NCBI GenBank assembly: GCA_033439795.1 | Contig: JAUTDP010000012.1 | Span: 2,170,001 to 2,234,000, forward strand | Direction: 5' to 3' | Length of the DNA stretch: 64,000 nt | Source: Sordaria brevicollis | Lineage: Eukaryota > Ascomycota > Sordariomycetes > Sordariales > Sordariaceae | In this document: positions 49,702-60,080 of the stretch, one piece after another | Layout: each line of letters opens with the position of its first letter | How positions within the stretch are numbered: the first letter of the stretch is position 1 | Translations under genes and position numbers: made by a program | The notes under the pieces: model-generated | What the model saw: the letters and a program-made list of their open reading frames with translations, nothing else | What the model was told of the DNA's origin: nothing | Database searches by the model: none

Positions 49702-49870
49702 ATAGTTAGTTTTAGTTTGAGAAAGAAATGGCGGAACGTAATTCAAATTGAATTGTTAGCTTGCAGCGTAAAATAACATGCATCAATATTTATGAACGTT
49801 AATTAAAGTAGATTGACGTGCGGGACGAACGTGGTTATATAATTAATAAATTTTGTAGTATAGTAAAAAC

Positions 49871-49935
49871 AATCACTATAGCGTAGTGGTTTAGAAAGTA
49901 AATTAACTTTCAAGAGGTTATAAATTCGAATAATA
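49871..49935 (+). repeat. tRNA-derived sequence, decayed
   Basis: It contains an A-box-like TATAGCGTAGTGGTTT and, 38 bp further, a B-box-like AAATTCGAATA (consensus GGTTCGANTCC with G-to-A and C-to-T changes), then a T-run. It aligns without gaps to the minus-strand copy at 50460-50523. The stems no longer pair, so it is a relic of a tRNA gene or a tRNA-headed SINE rather than a working tRNA gene. Confidence 0.5.
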
Positions 49936-49974
49936 TTTTTTTCTTTTTTTTTTTTCTTTTTTATTTTTATTTAA

Positions 49975-50025
49975 TAAATTATTTATTAAAATAATAATAA
50001 TAATAACAATTATTATTATTATTAC

Positions 50026-50072
<47 letters not shown>

Positions 50073-50090
50073 ATTATTATTATTAATTAT
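49975..50090. repeat. Simple (ATT)n repeat
   Basis: A run of TTA/ATT triplets, preceded and followed by T- and A-rich low-complexity sequence up to about 50450. Confidence 0.9.
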
Positions 50091-50459
50091 ATTGAAAAGA
50101 ATATTTTAAAATAAATATATATAAAAATAAAAAAAAGATATTTATAATTTTAAATTCTTTAATAATTTTCAAGTAAATAAATATTTATAAATAAAAATAT
50201 TATATATTATAAAAAAGTCTTTTCGTATTTACTTCTTCGTCGTTTAATACTTATTTATTTCCTTTAATTCTTTTTTTTTCTTTTTTATTCCTTTTTTATT
50301 TCTTTTCTTTATTATTTTAATTTGAAAATTATTAGAGTATAATATTTATAAATAAAATTTATAATATAAATAAAATAAAATATTTTTATTAATAGTATTA
50401 TATATAATTTACTTATAAAAAAAGTTATTAAAAAAATAATATTTTAAAAAAAGAAAAAA

Positions 50460-50523
50460 AACTTATTCGAATTTACGACTTTTTAAAAAGTTATTTCAAT
50501 TTTATAACCACTATACTATACGG
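50460..50523 (-). repeat. tRNA-derived sequence, inverted copy
   Basis: On the minus strand it reads GTATAGTATAGTGGTTA, then AAATTCGAATAAG and a T-run, with the same spacing as 49871-49935. The pair encloses the (ATT)n block and looks like a head-out inverted arrangement. Confidence 0.5.
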
Positions 50524-50704
50524 TATTATTATTATTTTTCCTACCGTTAATTTAAATATATATATCTAAAATAATATTTTAAAAAAGAAAAAAAAAAGTA
50601 AAAGCAAAAAAAAAAACCAAAAAAAAGGAAAAATAAAAATCAAAACAATAATTTTATTTCTATATACTTTATTATACAAAACTCTATTATAGGAAATTGG
50701 AAAT

Positions 50705-53274
50705 TAACGTTTGCGATTACGTATTGAAAGGGCAGGTGGTGTTTCAACGTCCTTGGGCAAAATATTATCACCTCGATTAATATTAATTAACCTCTTTAGG
50801 GTTTGTACGTTTGCTTTCGCAATTAGTACCTCATTAATATTAGCCAAGTCAATTATATTATTAGAATTATTAAAGAGATTATAAAATACCTCATCCTCTA
50901 CCTTATCCGGCGCAATTATATTATCCTCACCCCCAATTTACTCTAAAGGTATAGCTTCCTATTATAAAGACGGCGGTAGCTATATATATTTTTGCTTTAC
51001 CGCTTATTTTTGCTTTAAATTGCCGACTATTACTTCCTTGGGTTGAATATTTGAACGAGGTTCCTTTTTAATTTGAAGAATAGGCGTAACCTTTTTCACG
51101 GGCGTAGTAACTTCCTCCTTCTTAATCGGTCGTTACTTATTAACGTCTTGCTCTTCCTTAATAGGAGTTATAATTTAATTAGTAGCGGAAATAACGGTCC
51201 GTTTGCGGCGTCTTAATAGAGAATTAAGGGGGGTGCTAAGGCTTGTAGTACGTTTACGAGTGCGTTTAGGAGTAGTACGACCCGGATTCTCAAATTCGTT
51301 GGTTTTTTCGGCTATTTTAATGGTTAATAAAAGGTTAATAATTAAAGGCGCGTCGTTCTTAGTCTTACTAACAGCTTCGATCTTTGTACGAAGCTGTTTA
51401 ATAGTAATAGACTTAATTTTATCGAAATTAAAATCATTAAATTGGATTTTACTACTAATCGAGTAAGGATTAGTGCCGACGAATTTAAACGTTTTGATAT
51501 CGAGGTTAGAGGGATAGTTTTGTGCGAAATGAGATTAAATACTAATTTGGGAAATGAGGTAGGTATGATTGTTGTAGTAATCGTGAAGAGGAAAAGATTT
51601 AGGGTAAGTCTTTAAGATCTAGATGGTTTTAACGTCCGTAAGGATAAGAATCTTTTTAATTATAATAATCTTTACCTCCTTAAGTTATTAATAGAAGGTA
51701 ATGTTTTTATTTGCGCGAATATTATTATTCCGATTAAGTAAGTCGGTAGTTAATTATCGATAGGTAATACTGATTTTGTTCAATTCGGATAAGGTGCTAC
51801 TTTGATTGCCGACGTTTGGTTGAATAAGGGTTCGCTTTAATGGGCGAACGTAAGGAAGGATAGCGGAGGAGTAGCTAGGAGAGCCGTTGGCGGCGTTAAT
51901 TGCAATTAAATTGCTTAAACCGCGGGTAGGAGAACGTATAGGAGAATTGTCGTTAATAATAATAATAGTAGAAAGTTACGAGGAAGGAGGAGGGGCTTTA
52001 GTAATAATGCGTTTATTATATTTATCGTATATTTCTTAAATAGGGTATTCCGCTAAATAATACTTATAGGGAACGTTGGTAATTTTATAGCGTTAAGAAG
52101 CTATATTAAAAGATAGAGAAGAAGAAGGGGGATTAGTACTTAATAGAGAGTTGTGATAAATACTTTGAAGGTAATTGTAGTAATGTAAATTAAGGAAAAA
52201 AAACGTTGCTCAAAGCTAATTAATGTACTTCTTTTGAGCTCGGAAAATAATATGGCTGATTGCGGAATAGGGACATTGTATGAAAAATTCAAATTAAGGC
52301 TAAAATAAATTGGGATATAATAGATTTTTTTTTGGAATGGAGCCGAAGGTAATAATATAACCTATTTAATCGGACTCCTCTGTTTACTTAGTACGCTTAT
52401 TAGTTATTTTGCGGATCTATTTAATTCCCTTCTTAATGTTTATAATATCGCTATTTTAGACGTTTTTTGTAGTGAATTTAGGATAGTCGTTATCGTCGGC
52501 GGCCAATTCGGCAGCAATCTCCTCTTCGACTTTTGTAAAATAACGTTAGAAATTTAATATTAAGAAATAATTTTAATAAAATTTACCTTTACAGAAAGAA
52601 TAAATATATCCTTCGCATTTTATATAGTAATTGAAGTAGGCTCTTTATAAAATTTCTTTACCGCCCTAAAAATATATTATAAACGGGTTGGGGTTAGTAA
52701 TATATTTATATAGGTCGCAAATTCTATCTTCGATAGCTGCCGTAAAAAGGTAGTGGGTAAGGCCTATAAAGTGTTCGGTACGCGTGAAGCGCAAAACCGA
52801 CGATACTTTCTCGTTTACGTAGGGCTTTTAATACATTTTGAGAAATAATTCGCGGAGAATAGTCTATTAATATTGATTAGCGTCAATTCCCTTTAAATAA
52901 TATCTTTCAGTATTGATGGATAATGTTACCTTATTCTTAGTACAAATACCGGTAATTTCTTCGGGACCGTCGTTTATAATTCTCGTAATAAGGTACCGAA
53001 ACTCTTCAACCTTATTAATAGCGTCTTCTAATATTTCGGGAATATTATCGGCGTTTTTTATACCCTTTATAATAGACTCCCCCTTCCAAATGAATTGCGC
53101 AAGGACGGTTTTCGGGATAGGAGGCGGGCGCGGGGTTGTCGGGGGCGGACGCGGGGCTATTTTAGGTGTAATAGTAGCGGTATCCTTGGCTGTAGCTTGT
53201 TTAGGAGGTATTGTAGGTAGTAATGGTACGGATTGCAGTGATGGTGTTATTGTAGTTAAAATAGAATAGTGCAA
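50705..53274 (-). pseudogene. RIP-inactivated large gene of unknown function
   Basis: Long stretches of the minus strand keep coding character, interrupted by TAA/TAG in the pattern of mutated Gln and Trp codons. The intact beginning is 53274-52867 (135 codons), with a Pro/Thr-rich stretch (PRPPPTTPRPPPIPK) then FIWKGESIIKGIKNADNIPEILEDAINKVEEFRYLITRI. Later blocks include NIASWRYKITNVPYKYYLAEYPI (near 52090), SAILPYVRPLKRTLI (near 51860) and a basic region RTTPKRTRKRTTSL (near 51250). It ends near 50705 with PALSIRNRKR and a stop. It would have encoded roughly 850 residues. I do not recognise a family. It converges on the transposase and may be its accessory protein. Confidence 0.55.
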
Positions 53275-53380
53275 GGTTAATAAATATAGTATAAGGTTAA
53301 GGGTTTTGAATAATCCTTATATTCATTTATTGAAGAGGTGTATGTATGTAGGGCGTCTGTTATTTGCCCTGACACCTGTA

Positions 53381-54010
53381 GACCAGTTGTGCGTACGGGC
53401 CAAACGTTTTTTAGTAGTGACCAAAGTTTTTTTGAAACCGACCAACACAATGGCCTCCGTAACAGGAACGAACCAGACCACGGCACCCGCCTTTGCTAGC
53501 TCCCCGCTGTGCCCCTTCACGTCGAGTTTTGCCTGCCTCTCAGCCACCGACCTTCACTGCAAGTTGACCACTGCTATTTATCTGTCCTTCCTGCCCGTCC
53601 TGCTGCTTTCTTTCCTACCGCAACACCATCTTTTTTTTCTTTCTCGCCAGCCAGACTCCAGTCATCTTTCGAGGTACGATCACTCTCAGATATTTTTCAC
53701 CTTGTGGTCACCTCGAGACCATCGTCCCGTTCATTGCCAGGTACCTTATCGCCCCAGGTTTATCTGAATAAACTGTACGGGTCCCGATAAAGCGCCGCGA
53801 TAAACCCCACACCAAGACTCCCCCCCACCTTTTTCCCATTTTTGCACGTCAAAGCAAGCCCTCCAATCCAAGACAAAATTCCCACCCATACATTGGAAAC
53901 TTTAATTGCCACCTACACCTCTCCCTTTACTGACCTTCAACAACTTCGTCTCCAACAGACTTCCAGTATCCAACTTCGAACCTTCGATACCCCTTCAAAC
54001 CAACATCAAA
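53381..54010. promoter_or_regulatory. Promoter and leader of the zinc-knuckle gene
   Basis: Normal-composition, CT-rich DNA right of the RIP block leads into the CNBP-like gene. CAACATCAAAATGG gives a good start context. The promoter lies within 650 bp of the dead transposon, and no RIP changes are apparent in it. Confidence 0.5.
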
Positions 54011-55279
54011 ATGGACTCCTTCGGCGCTGCTCCCCCCCAGCCCCGTGCCTGCTTCACTTGTGAGTTCCCGTCGCCAATACAATCTCCGCGCCCTAGCTTT
54101 CGTTTGCTTCGCCGGCGTGACACATAGCTGTCACCCGCGCTCGGTTTCTACAAAGCGTTGCGTTTACCCGCGATCCCTTTTACACATCGATCCCACGTCC
54201 TCGGGTGCTACACATACATACGGTTATGCACACAAGGATGCTTAGCACCAGTGTGCTGCGAGCTGGCGCCGGGCTGTGACGTTGGTCCAAGATCCCGTGT
54301 GCCGCCACAGCCCTGATACTGTTGCGCTATGGATTGCCGTGCTTGGACAGGGCAGAACATCTTCAACGAGTTCGAGATCTGTTCGTCGGTTGAGCGAGAG
54401 CTGTTGTACCAGAAGGCGAACAAGTTCTAAACCGTTTGGCCCTTACAGGCACCTGAACAAACCACTACCCACAATACTACCATCACAACAACAAACATCA
54501 TGAGAGTGAGGGGAGAGATCATCTGACATGAGAGACATTAGGCGGCCAGACCACTCACCAGGTATGCGAAACATTCGGCGCGAGAGAGCAAAGAGAGATA
54601 CACCTACATTGGCGGACGGCGAAGAGATTGGAGAGGTATACGAGTTGTGTGTTTGGTAATAATGCTGACTGGAAACCACTAGGCCCGTGACTGCCCCAAC
54701 AAGGGCGCTGCCAAGTGCTACAACTGCAACAACGAGGGTCACATGAGTACGTTCTCGCGCTTCCACAACATCCGCTTCCGAAATAACATACTGACAGCAT
54801 CATGCAGGCCGTGACTGCCCCGAGGGCCCCAAGGACAGCGCCCGCACCTGCTACCGCTGCGGCCAGCCCGGCCACATCAGCCGTGACTGCTCCCAGTCCG
54901 GCGGCCAGTCCTCCGGCGCTGAGTGCTACAAGTGCAATGAGGTCGGCCACATTGCCCGCAACTGCCCCAAGGGTGGCTTCCAGAACTCCGGCTACGGTGG
55001 CGGCTACGGCGGTGGCTACGGCGGCCCCGCTAAGACCTGCTACTCTTGCGGTGGCATCGGCCACATGTCTCGCGACTGCGTGAACGGCTCCAAGTGCTAC
55101 AACTGCGGCGAGTCTGGCCACTTCTCCCGTAAGTTTCCATGTCCATGTCTACAGCCGTCATACGCAAAGCTAACCACATTCCAATAGGCGACTGCCCTAA
55201 GGACTCTGGCTCCGGCGAGAAGATCTGCTACAAGTGCCAGCAGCCTGGCCACGTTCAGTCCCAGTGCCCCAGCGCTTAA
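54011..55279 (+). CDS. CNBP/Byr3/Gis2-type protein with seven CCHC zinc knuckles
   Basis: Five exons: 54011-54059, 54542-54561 (20 bp), 54683-54746, 54808-55138 and 55198-55279; 181 residues. Intron 1 is 482 bp, long for this window. The 20 bp exon is needed to complete knuckle 1: CFTC from exon 1, GQTTHQ from exon 2 and ARDC from exon 3. Knuckles 2-7 start CYNC, CYRC, CYKC, CYSC, CYNC and CYKC, each CX2CX4HX4C. A Gly/Tyr-rich spacer (GYGGGYGGGYGG) with RGG-like flexibility separates knuckles 4 and 5. Family members (S. pombe Byr3, yeast Gis2, human CNBP) bind single-stranded nucleic acid and mRNA and associate with translation. The small size, seven knuckles and placement of Tyr after the first Cys all fit. 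Confidence 0.93.
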
Positions 55280-56367
55280 ATGCGCCCTATTCGCCAGGTA
55301 ACACCGACTACCTTTGGCGGCCTCGCTCATTTGCTGTCTAACCGGCCCTGAACCTTTTCACTTTTGAAGAAGGAAACGGGGCTGGTGATGAAGACGGCTT
55401 TTACTGGGGGTGATGACATGGTGCTGCGTTTTGCGTTGCCTTACTGGGGGACTTTTCAGTCCACGGGGTCGTTCTGCTGGTGTTTACTGGTCATCTGGAT
55501 ATCCGCTGTTCAGGACTCTTTTTAACGGCGGGTTTCTTACACTTTTCTTAATTCTTCAACCTTTGCATTTTACGCGACACAAAACATCATGATGATCCGA
55601 CAACCACTGGGGAAAATGGGAAAGCAAAAAAGGTCTTTTCACCAAAAATTGGCGTCTGGACGGCCAGGGTTACCTTTTCAACCAACCATACCGTTTATGG
55701 GTCTTTCTACGACAAAAAGGGCTTGTGCAACAGGGGCGGGGCCATTGCACGACGAACAATCTTGCGGGTTTCTGTTTTTTTCACATATGGAACTTGAATG
55801 GGAAGGGAGTTATCTTCATCCTTTGAAAAGGGCATGAGGACATCATAATTGTCCGAGATCTGAAGGGAAAGCAAAACTGTATGGGGACTCATAGGTCAAC
55901 GAATAAAAAGCGCCGAAAGGCCGTGGTGTGCGATGCGAGCGTAATGCATCGATGATGAAACAACGTTTGGTTCCTATGCGCCGAGTGATGTGAATGTTGA
56001 TGATGCTTGATGGGATGAAAGTACGCAGCTCAACAGTGTTACCTCAACAGTATCAGAGACATGGCATGGAGGTGAGTTTGGTGATATCTTGATCAGATCC
56101 GGATCTTCAACTAACCCAACAAGTTTCTTGTCAAGCCTACGACCGGGAGGTTAAGTTACACGAGGAGGCATACCAGCGGCACAAATCATAATGGTAGTGA
56201 AAACAACAGAATTGGAACGCTATTCATGCAATAGTTCTACATCATCAAACACGGCCATCTACCGTCCAATTCACGGTTTTCGGCGCCATCATCTCATATG
56301 ATATCCTGTCCTGTTTTCCCTTTCTTTCTTTTTTTACTTTGATTCCCTTCATTTGTCATCAAACCGC
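55280..56367. other. Convergent intergenic region
   Basis: 1.1 kb between the 3' ends of the zinc-knuckle and acyl-CoA dehydrogenase genes. Only 3' UTR-like sequence and short chance frames are visible. Confidence 0.5.
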
Positions 56368-57990
56368 CTACAAGACAGCCTTGGGCATGTACTTCATAGC
56401 CTGCCTGACACCAAGATCACCAAGGACCTCCTCGGCACCGCCCAAGATAGCATCGAACTTGTAACCGCGGTTGAAGTTCTCGATGACGCGACCCATACCG
56501 GTCTGGGTCAAACCACGACCACCCCAGATCTGGACGGACTCGTCGGCAATCTCGTGGGCGGCGCGGGTGCAAGACATCTTGAGAAGGGCGATGGGACCGC
56601 CGAGGTGCTTGGCTTGTTCGGAGTAGGGCATGTGGTTCATTTGGTAGCTGCATTCACATTATTAGCATCTGAAATCATGGTGGAAGGTAAGGTAAGGAAG
56701 GAGGACATACGTGATAGTCTCAAGCCAAGACTGGTGAGCCTCGCACAGCGCAATCATCTTGGCCAACTTCTGGCGAATGACAGGCTGGTCAATCAGCCTC
56801 TTGCCAAAGACGAGACGCTGGTGGGCCCACTTGAGGGACTCCTCAACGACGAGACGCATGTAGCGAATGGTGGCGCACGCCATCATCCAGCGCTCGTGGT
56901 TGAAGTTGGACAGGATGACATAGATGCCCTTGTTCTCCTCGCCGAGCAGGTTCTCGACGGGCACCTTGACGTTGTCGAAAGTGATGTAGGTGGTACCAGC
57001 AGCCGGAGAGTAGGAGGTCTTGATGGGCTTGGTCTCGACGCCCTCGCCGCGCTCGATGACGAGCACGGAAAGACCCTTGTCGGTCTTGACGCCCGTGACG
57101 AAGTAATCCGAGAAGACACCGTTGGTGATCCACTTCTTGGTGCCGTTGACAATGTAGTGCTTGCCATCGGGGGTCTTGGTGGCGGTGGTGCGGAGGCCCG
57201 CAACGTCGGAACCGGCAAACGCCTCGGTGATGGCCAGGCAAATCTTCTTCTTGCCCGAGAAGACCTCCTCGGTGATGCGCTTCTTGAGGGCCGGGTTCTT
57301 GTCGCCGTAGTTGAGGATGCAGGTCAGGCCGATCACCATGCCGGCCATGTTGCCGTCCTGGAAACCGCGGCAGGCGACGCGAACCTGTTCTTGGGCCATG
57401 ATCATGTCGTGGAAGTAGTCGAACTCCTCGCCCTTAACGGCGCCGTTGAGCAGGTTGACGCCGTGCAGGTGCTTGCCGGGACCCATGCGCATGTGCAGGA
57501 TGCCGGCCTTGGACATCTTGTCGATCAGGTCCTGGCTGATCAGCTCGCCGGTGCGCTCCTTCTCGAGCGCCTCGGGGGCGAGCACCTCATCGGTGAACTT
57601 GCGGATGGCGCGCTGCAGGCTGCGGTGGCTGTCGGTGAAGTAAGGGCTCTTGAACTGGGGGGTGAGCCACAGGGGCTCGGCGTAGGGGACGGGAGAGAGG
57701 TCGCCGGGCTTGGGGGTGATGATGGACTGCTTCTCGCCCTTGATGGTGCCGATGGCCAGGTCGTTGTACTTGATCAGCACCTCGTGACGGTGCAGGTTGT
57801 AGAAGGCCGAGGTGGCATCCTTGCCGCCGACCTGGCGCAGGACGGCCTCACCGCCGGGGTGGGCGTCGAGGAACTCGGAGACGTCGTAGACGACCGAGTC
57901 GATGACGAACCAGACGCTGTCTTCGGTGTTGTGCTTCTTGACCTCCTCGCGAGTGAAGGTCTTGTCGGGGACGTTTAGTACGTTGGCCAT
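56368..57990 (-). CDS. Cytochrome b5-acyl-CoA dehydrogenase fusion
   Basis: Exon 1 57990-56711, a 63 bp intron, exon 2 56647-56368; 519 residues. Residues about 5-80 form a cytochrome b5 heme domain, with the axial-histidine motif FLDAHPGGEAVL and a second His in NLHRHEV. Residues about 110-515 form an acyl-CoA dehydrogenase: ITEAFAGSDVAGLRTTA and KKWITNGVFSDYF are typical of the FAD-binding middle domain, and the C-terminal helical domain ends in the GGAEEVLGDLG stretch. It should oxidise an acyl-CoA or related thioester using FAD and pass electrons through the attached heme domain; the substrate is unknown. The frame could extend upstream to 58056, but MANVLNVPDKTFTREEV gives the proper b5 start. 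I see no obvious targeting peptide or C-terminal SKL. Confidence 0.93.
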
Positions 57991-58902
57991 TTTGCGTATG
58001 TGTGTGTGTGTATATAGTATGTGAAGGGGTATAAATAAACAACAAGAATTACACAACCCGGAGGATGATGATGATGGTCAGAATGGTAAAACAAGAAAGA
58101 TCAAGACACGAGAAGACACAAACTTTACAACACACCGCGGATGGGGGCAACCTCGGAGCTTTTTATTATCTGGAGAAACATCGTCACAGCTGGAACAACG
58201 GAACCGACACCAACAGGGGGTTCACTCTCATTGTCCATTGATAGGCAGGACGGCACCTCAATGGCTGGCCCAAGAAGATCTTGTGTGCCGAAACTGCTGA
58301 GGCAACTGGGCAAAAGTCGCAAACCTCTCGGGATCTTCCTTTTGGCTCGGTTCTCGGTTCCTCCAGCCCAAAACGGGTGTTGCTCCAAGAGGAAGAACAA
58401 ACCATCGGTCTGCCTCGGCTTGCTGTGAAATCGTGGGGTATGTGGAATGTGGGGAACAACCACGGGGCCACCATTGTCTCCAATCTCCAATATCTTGATG
58501 ATGATTGGTTGGTTTGTTTCTTGTCCCTTGTCTCCTTGTTCAACTTTCTGTTGCATTGAGTGTTGGAGAGGCGCATCCGGCATGTGATGTATCCTGGAAG
58601 TTTGGGGAAGAGAACAACTGCAAATATCTGAGGACGATGTGAAGAACTTCATTTCATGGCCAAAACTCAAGATTCTACAATCTCCAGGCTATCATACTTC
58701 TTTATGGATGATTTCTCTTCGAGTGTCTCGTGTTGGAAGAGGAAGAGGAGAGAGGAGGCGATGAGCGCCAAGTTTGAAGGATGACCACCTGGCAGCGTGG
58801 AGTGCGGCCCCATGGGGCAACTATTGCCAAGCATATTGGTATCCACCGCCAAAGGTCGTGTGTCCGTAGCGGCTTTCAACTGGACATTGTTCAGCACGGG
58901 CT
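57991..58902. other. Upstream region of the dehydrogenase gene
   Basis: It begins with a short TG/CA and TA-rich tract (about 57997-58020) just upstream of the start codon. The rest has no supported gene. Confidence 0.5.
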
Positions 58903-59497
58903 GCTTAAATCCACTGTGTCTCCTGCTTAAATCCACGGTATTTTGCAGCAACCTCCAAGAGGGCACGGGCCAGGTATCGCTAAGGTACACATCACCCCTT
59001 GAAAGTTCGTTAGCGCGGGACTTCATAAGATATACTTCGCAACTCAACCAATATTCCACCAATTTTTATACAACAAACTGGTATCAATCCAATGCGTTTT
59101 CCCTAGTGCGTACACTCTCTCAAATTTTTTCCAATAAATGTGGTTGTCGCGGCGTTTTTCTGTGAGCTTTTGCAGGCCCCTGTCACAAGAGTCGCGCTAA
59201 CAAACTTTCAAGGGGTGATGTGTACTTCATGTCCGCCCGCATCGGGGCACTTCTTGAAGACGGGCATTTTTAGTATTACCGAATAATATTGAGCGAGCCA
59301 TTATTTTCAAGAAAAAAACGTCTTGAGGTTTCAAAGCTCCAATCTAACTTAGCGCCCATAAGTATTCAAACCTTACGTTTTTTCATTGCCTCCTTTCCTC
59401 GCGTAATCGTTGGAAGACTCAGTTGTAGTGGCGCCCGTAGTAAGCCAGCCTCGAAGTACTCCGTGGATTTAAGCAGGGGAACACAGTGGATTTAAGC
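58903..59497. mobile_element. Small inverted-repeat element carrying a nested MITE
   Basis: Arms at 58903-58938 and 59461-59497 are inverted copies of about 36 bp (GCTTAAATCCACTGTGT...GCTTAAATCCACGG). Each arm itself contains GCTTAAATCCAC twice. GGCT directly precedes the left arm and directly follows the right arm, a possible 4 bp target duplication. No coding capacity is visible, so it is non-autonomous. Confidence 0.65.
58988..59222. mobile_element. 235 bp TA-flanked MITE
   Basis: Ends CACATCACCCCTTGAAAGTT... are inverted over about 30 bp, with one C/T mismatch. TA dinucleotides sit immediately outside (58986-58987 and 59223-59224), as expected for Tc1/mariner-mobilised MITEs. It lies wholly within the element 58903-59497, so it inserted later. 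Confidence 0.82.
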
Positions 59498-60080
59498 GGC
59501 TCGGTTCAGCAAGGGGATGCTTTGAAGAGATCAAGGTGTTAATGTTTGTATGTTGAGATGTTGACTTTAGAACTTGAACCGCTGTTCCGGGCTGTCGAAG
59601 TTGGATACCTGTTGAATGTCTTCAAGATCGACGTTGGAGGAAAGAGCAACGGCGAGTTGGCTGCTGGTTGTTAGCAACAGGCAACCCCTCACTGGACCTG
59701 TTCCCCACTCTAAGAAGACATCGTCTGCCAAAGGAAACAGTACTTTCAACTTTTCGGAAGTTGGAGTTTCCTCTCGCCCAGTTGACGATCTAGAACAAAA
59801 CAAAATCAGCTGTGCGGATCTCTTTTCGACCATCCAGACCGTGCCCCTTGCTTCAGAGTTCAAAGTCACGCTCCCGGAGCTGCGGAAACCTATTTTGAGC
59901 TCTAGTTACGTCGAGCTACTGCTCACTAGCCGGTGTCGAGTATCGCGCTTACTGAGGCGGTACGCAACAGGGGGGAGACAGGGGAGAGCCACACTCTGGT
60001 GCCCACCGTATACTGCCCAAAGTGGTATAGCATCTGAATCTCGTAATCTACCAATCTTTACCCTTCTAAGAAGTACTCGT
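59498..60080. other. Intergenic region with a possible gene fragment
   Basis: The minus strand 59869-59567 has a 100-codon frame (GTVWMVEKRSAQLILF...GCLLLTTSSQLAVALSS, ending at a stop) with coding-like composition. It could be the 3' end of a gene whose upstream part was lost in the AT-rich block to the right. The plus strand is also open here, which weakens the case. Confidence 0.25.

Larger units (their letters stand above)
46780..53376. mobile_element. RIP-degraded two-gene DNA transposon, about 6.6 kb
   Basis: The left end reads GGTGTTAGAAC and the right end, reversed, GGTGTCAGGGC. The three differences are C-to-T and G-to-A, as RIP would cause. TGTA flanks both ends directly (46776-46779 and 53377-53380). 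Base composition changes abruptly at both borders. The block holds a broken integrase-core transposase on the plus strand (47985-49701) and a broken large gene on the minus strand (50705-53274). I propose one element, though nested insertions are not excluded, because an inverted tRNA-like pair with AT repeats lies in the middle. The inverted ends are only 11 bp by eye, so the boundary rests on combined evidence. Confidence 0.6.

Noticed and set aside
56353..57978. 541-codon plus-strand open frame
   Set aside because: Antisense shadow of the cytochrome b5-acyl-CoA dehydrogenase gene, with Leu/Val/Gly/Asp-rich shadow composition.
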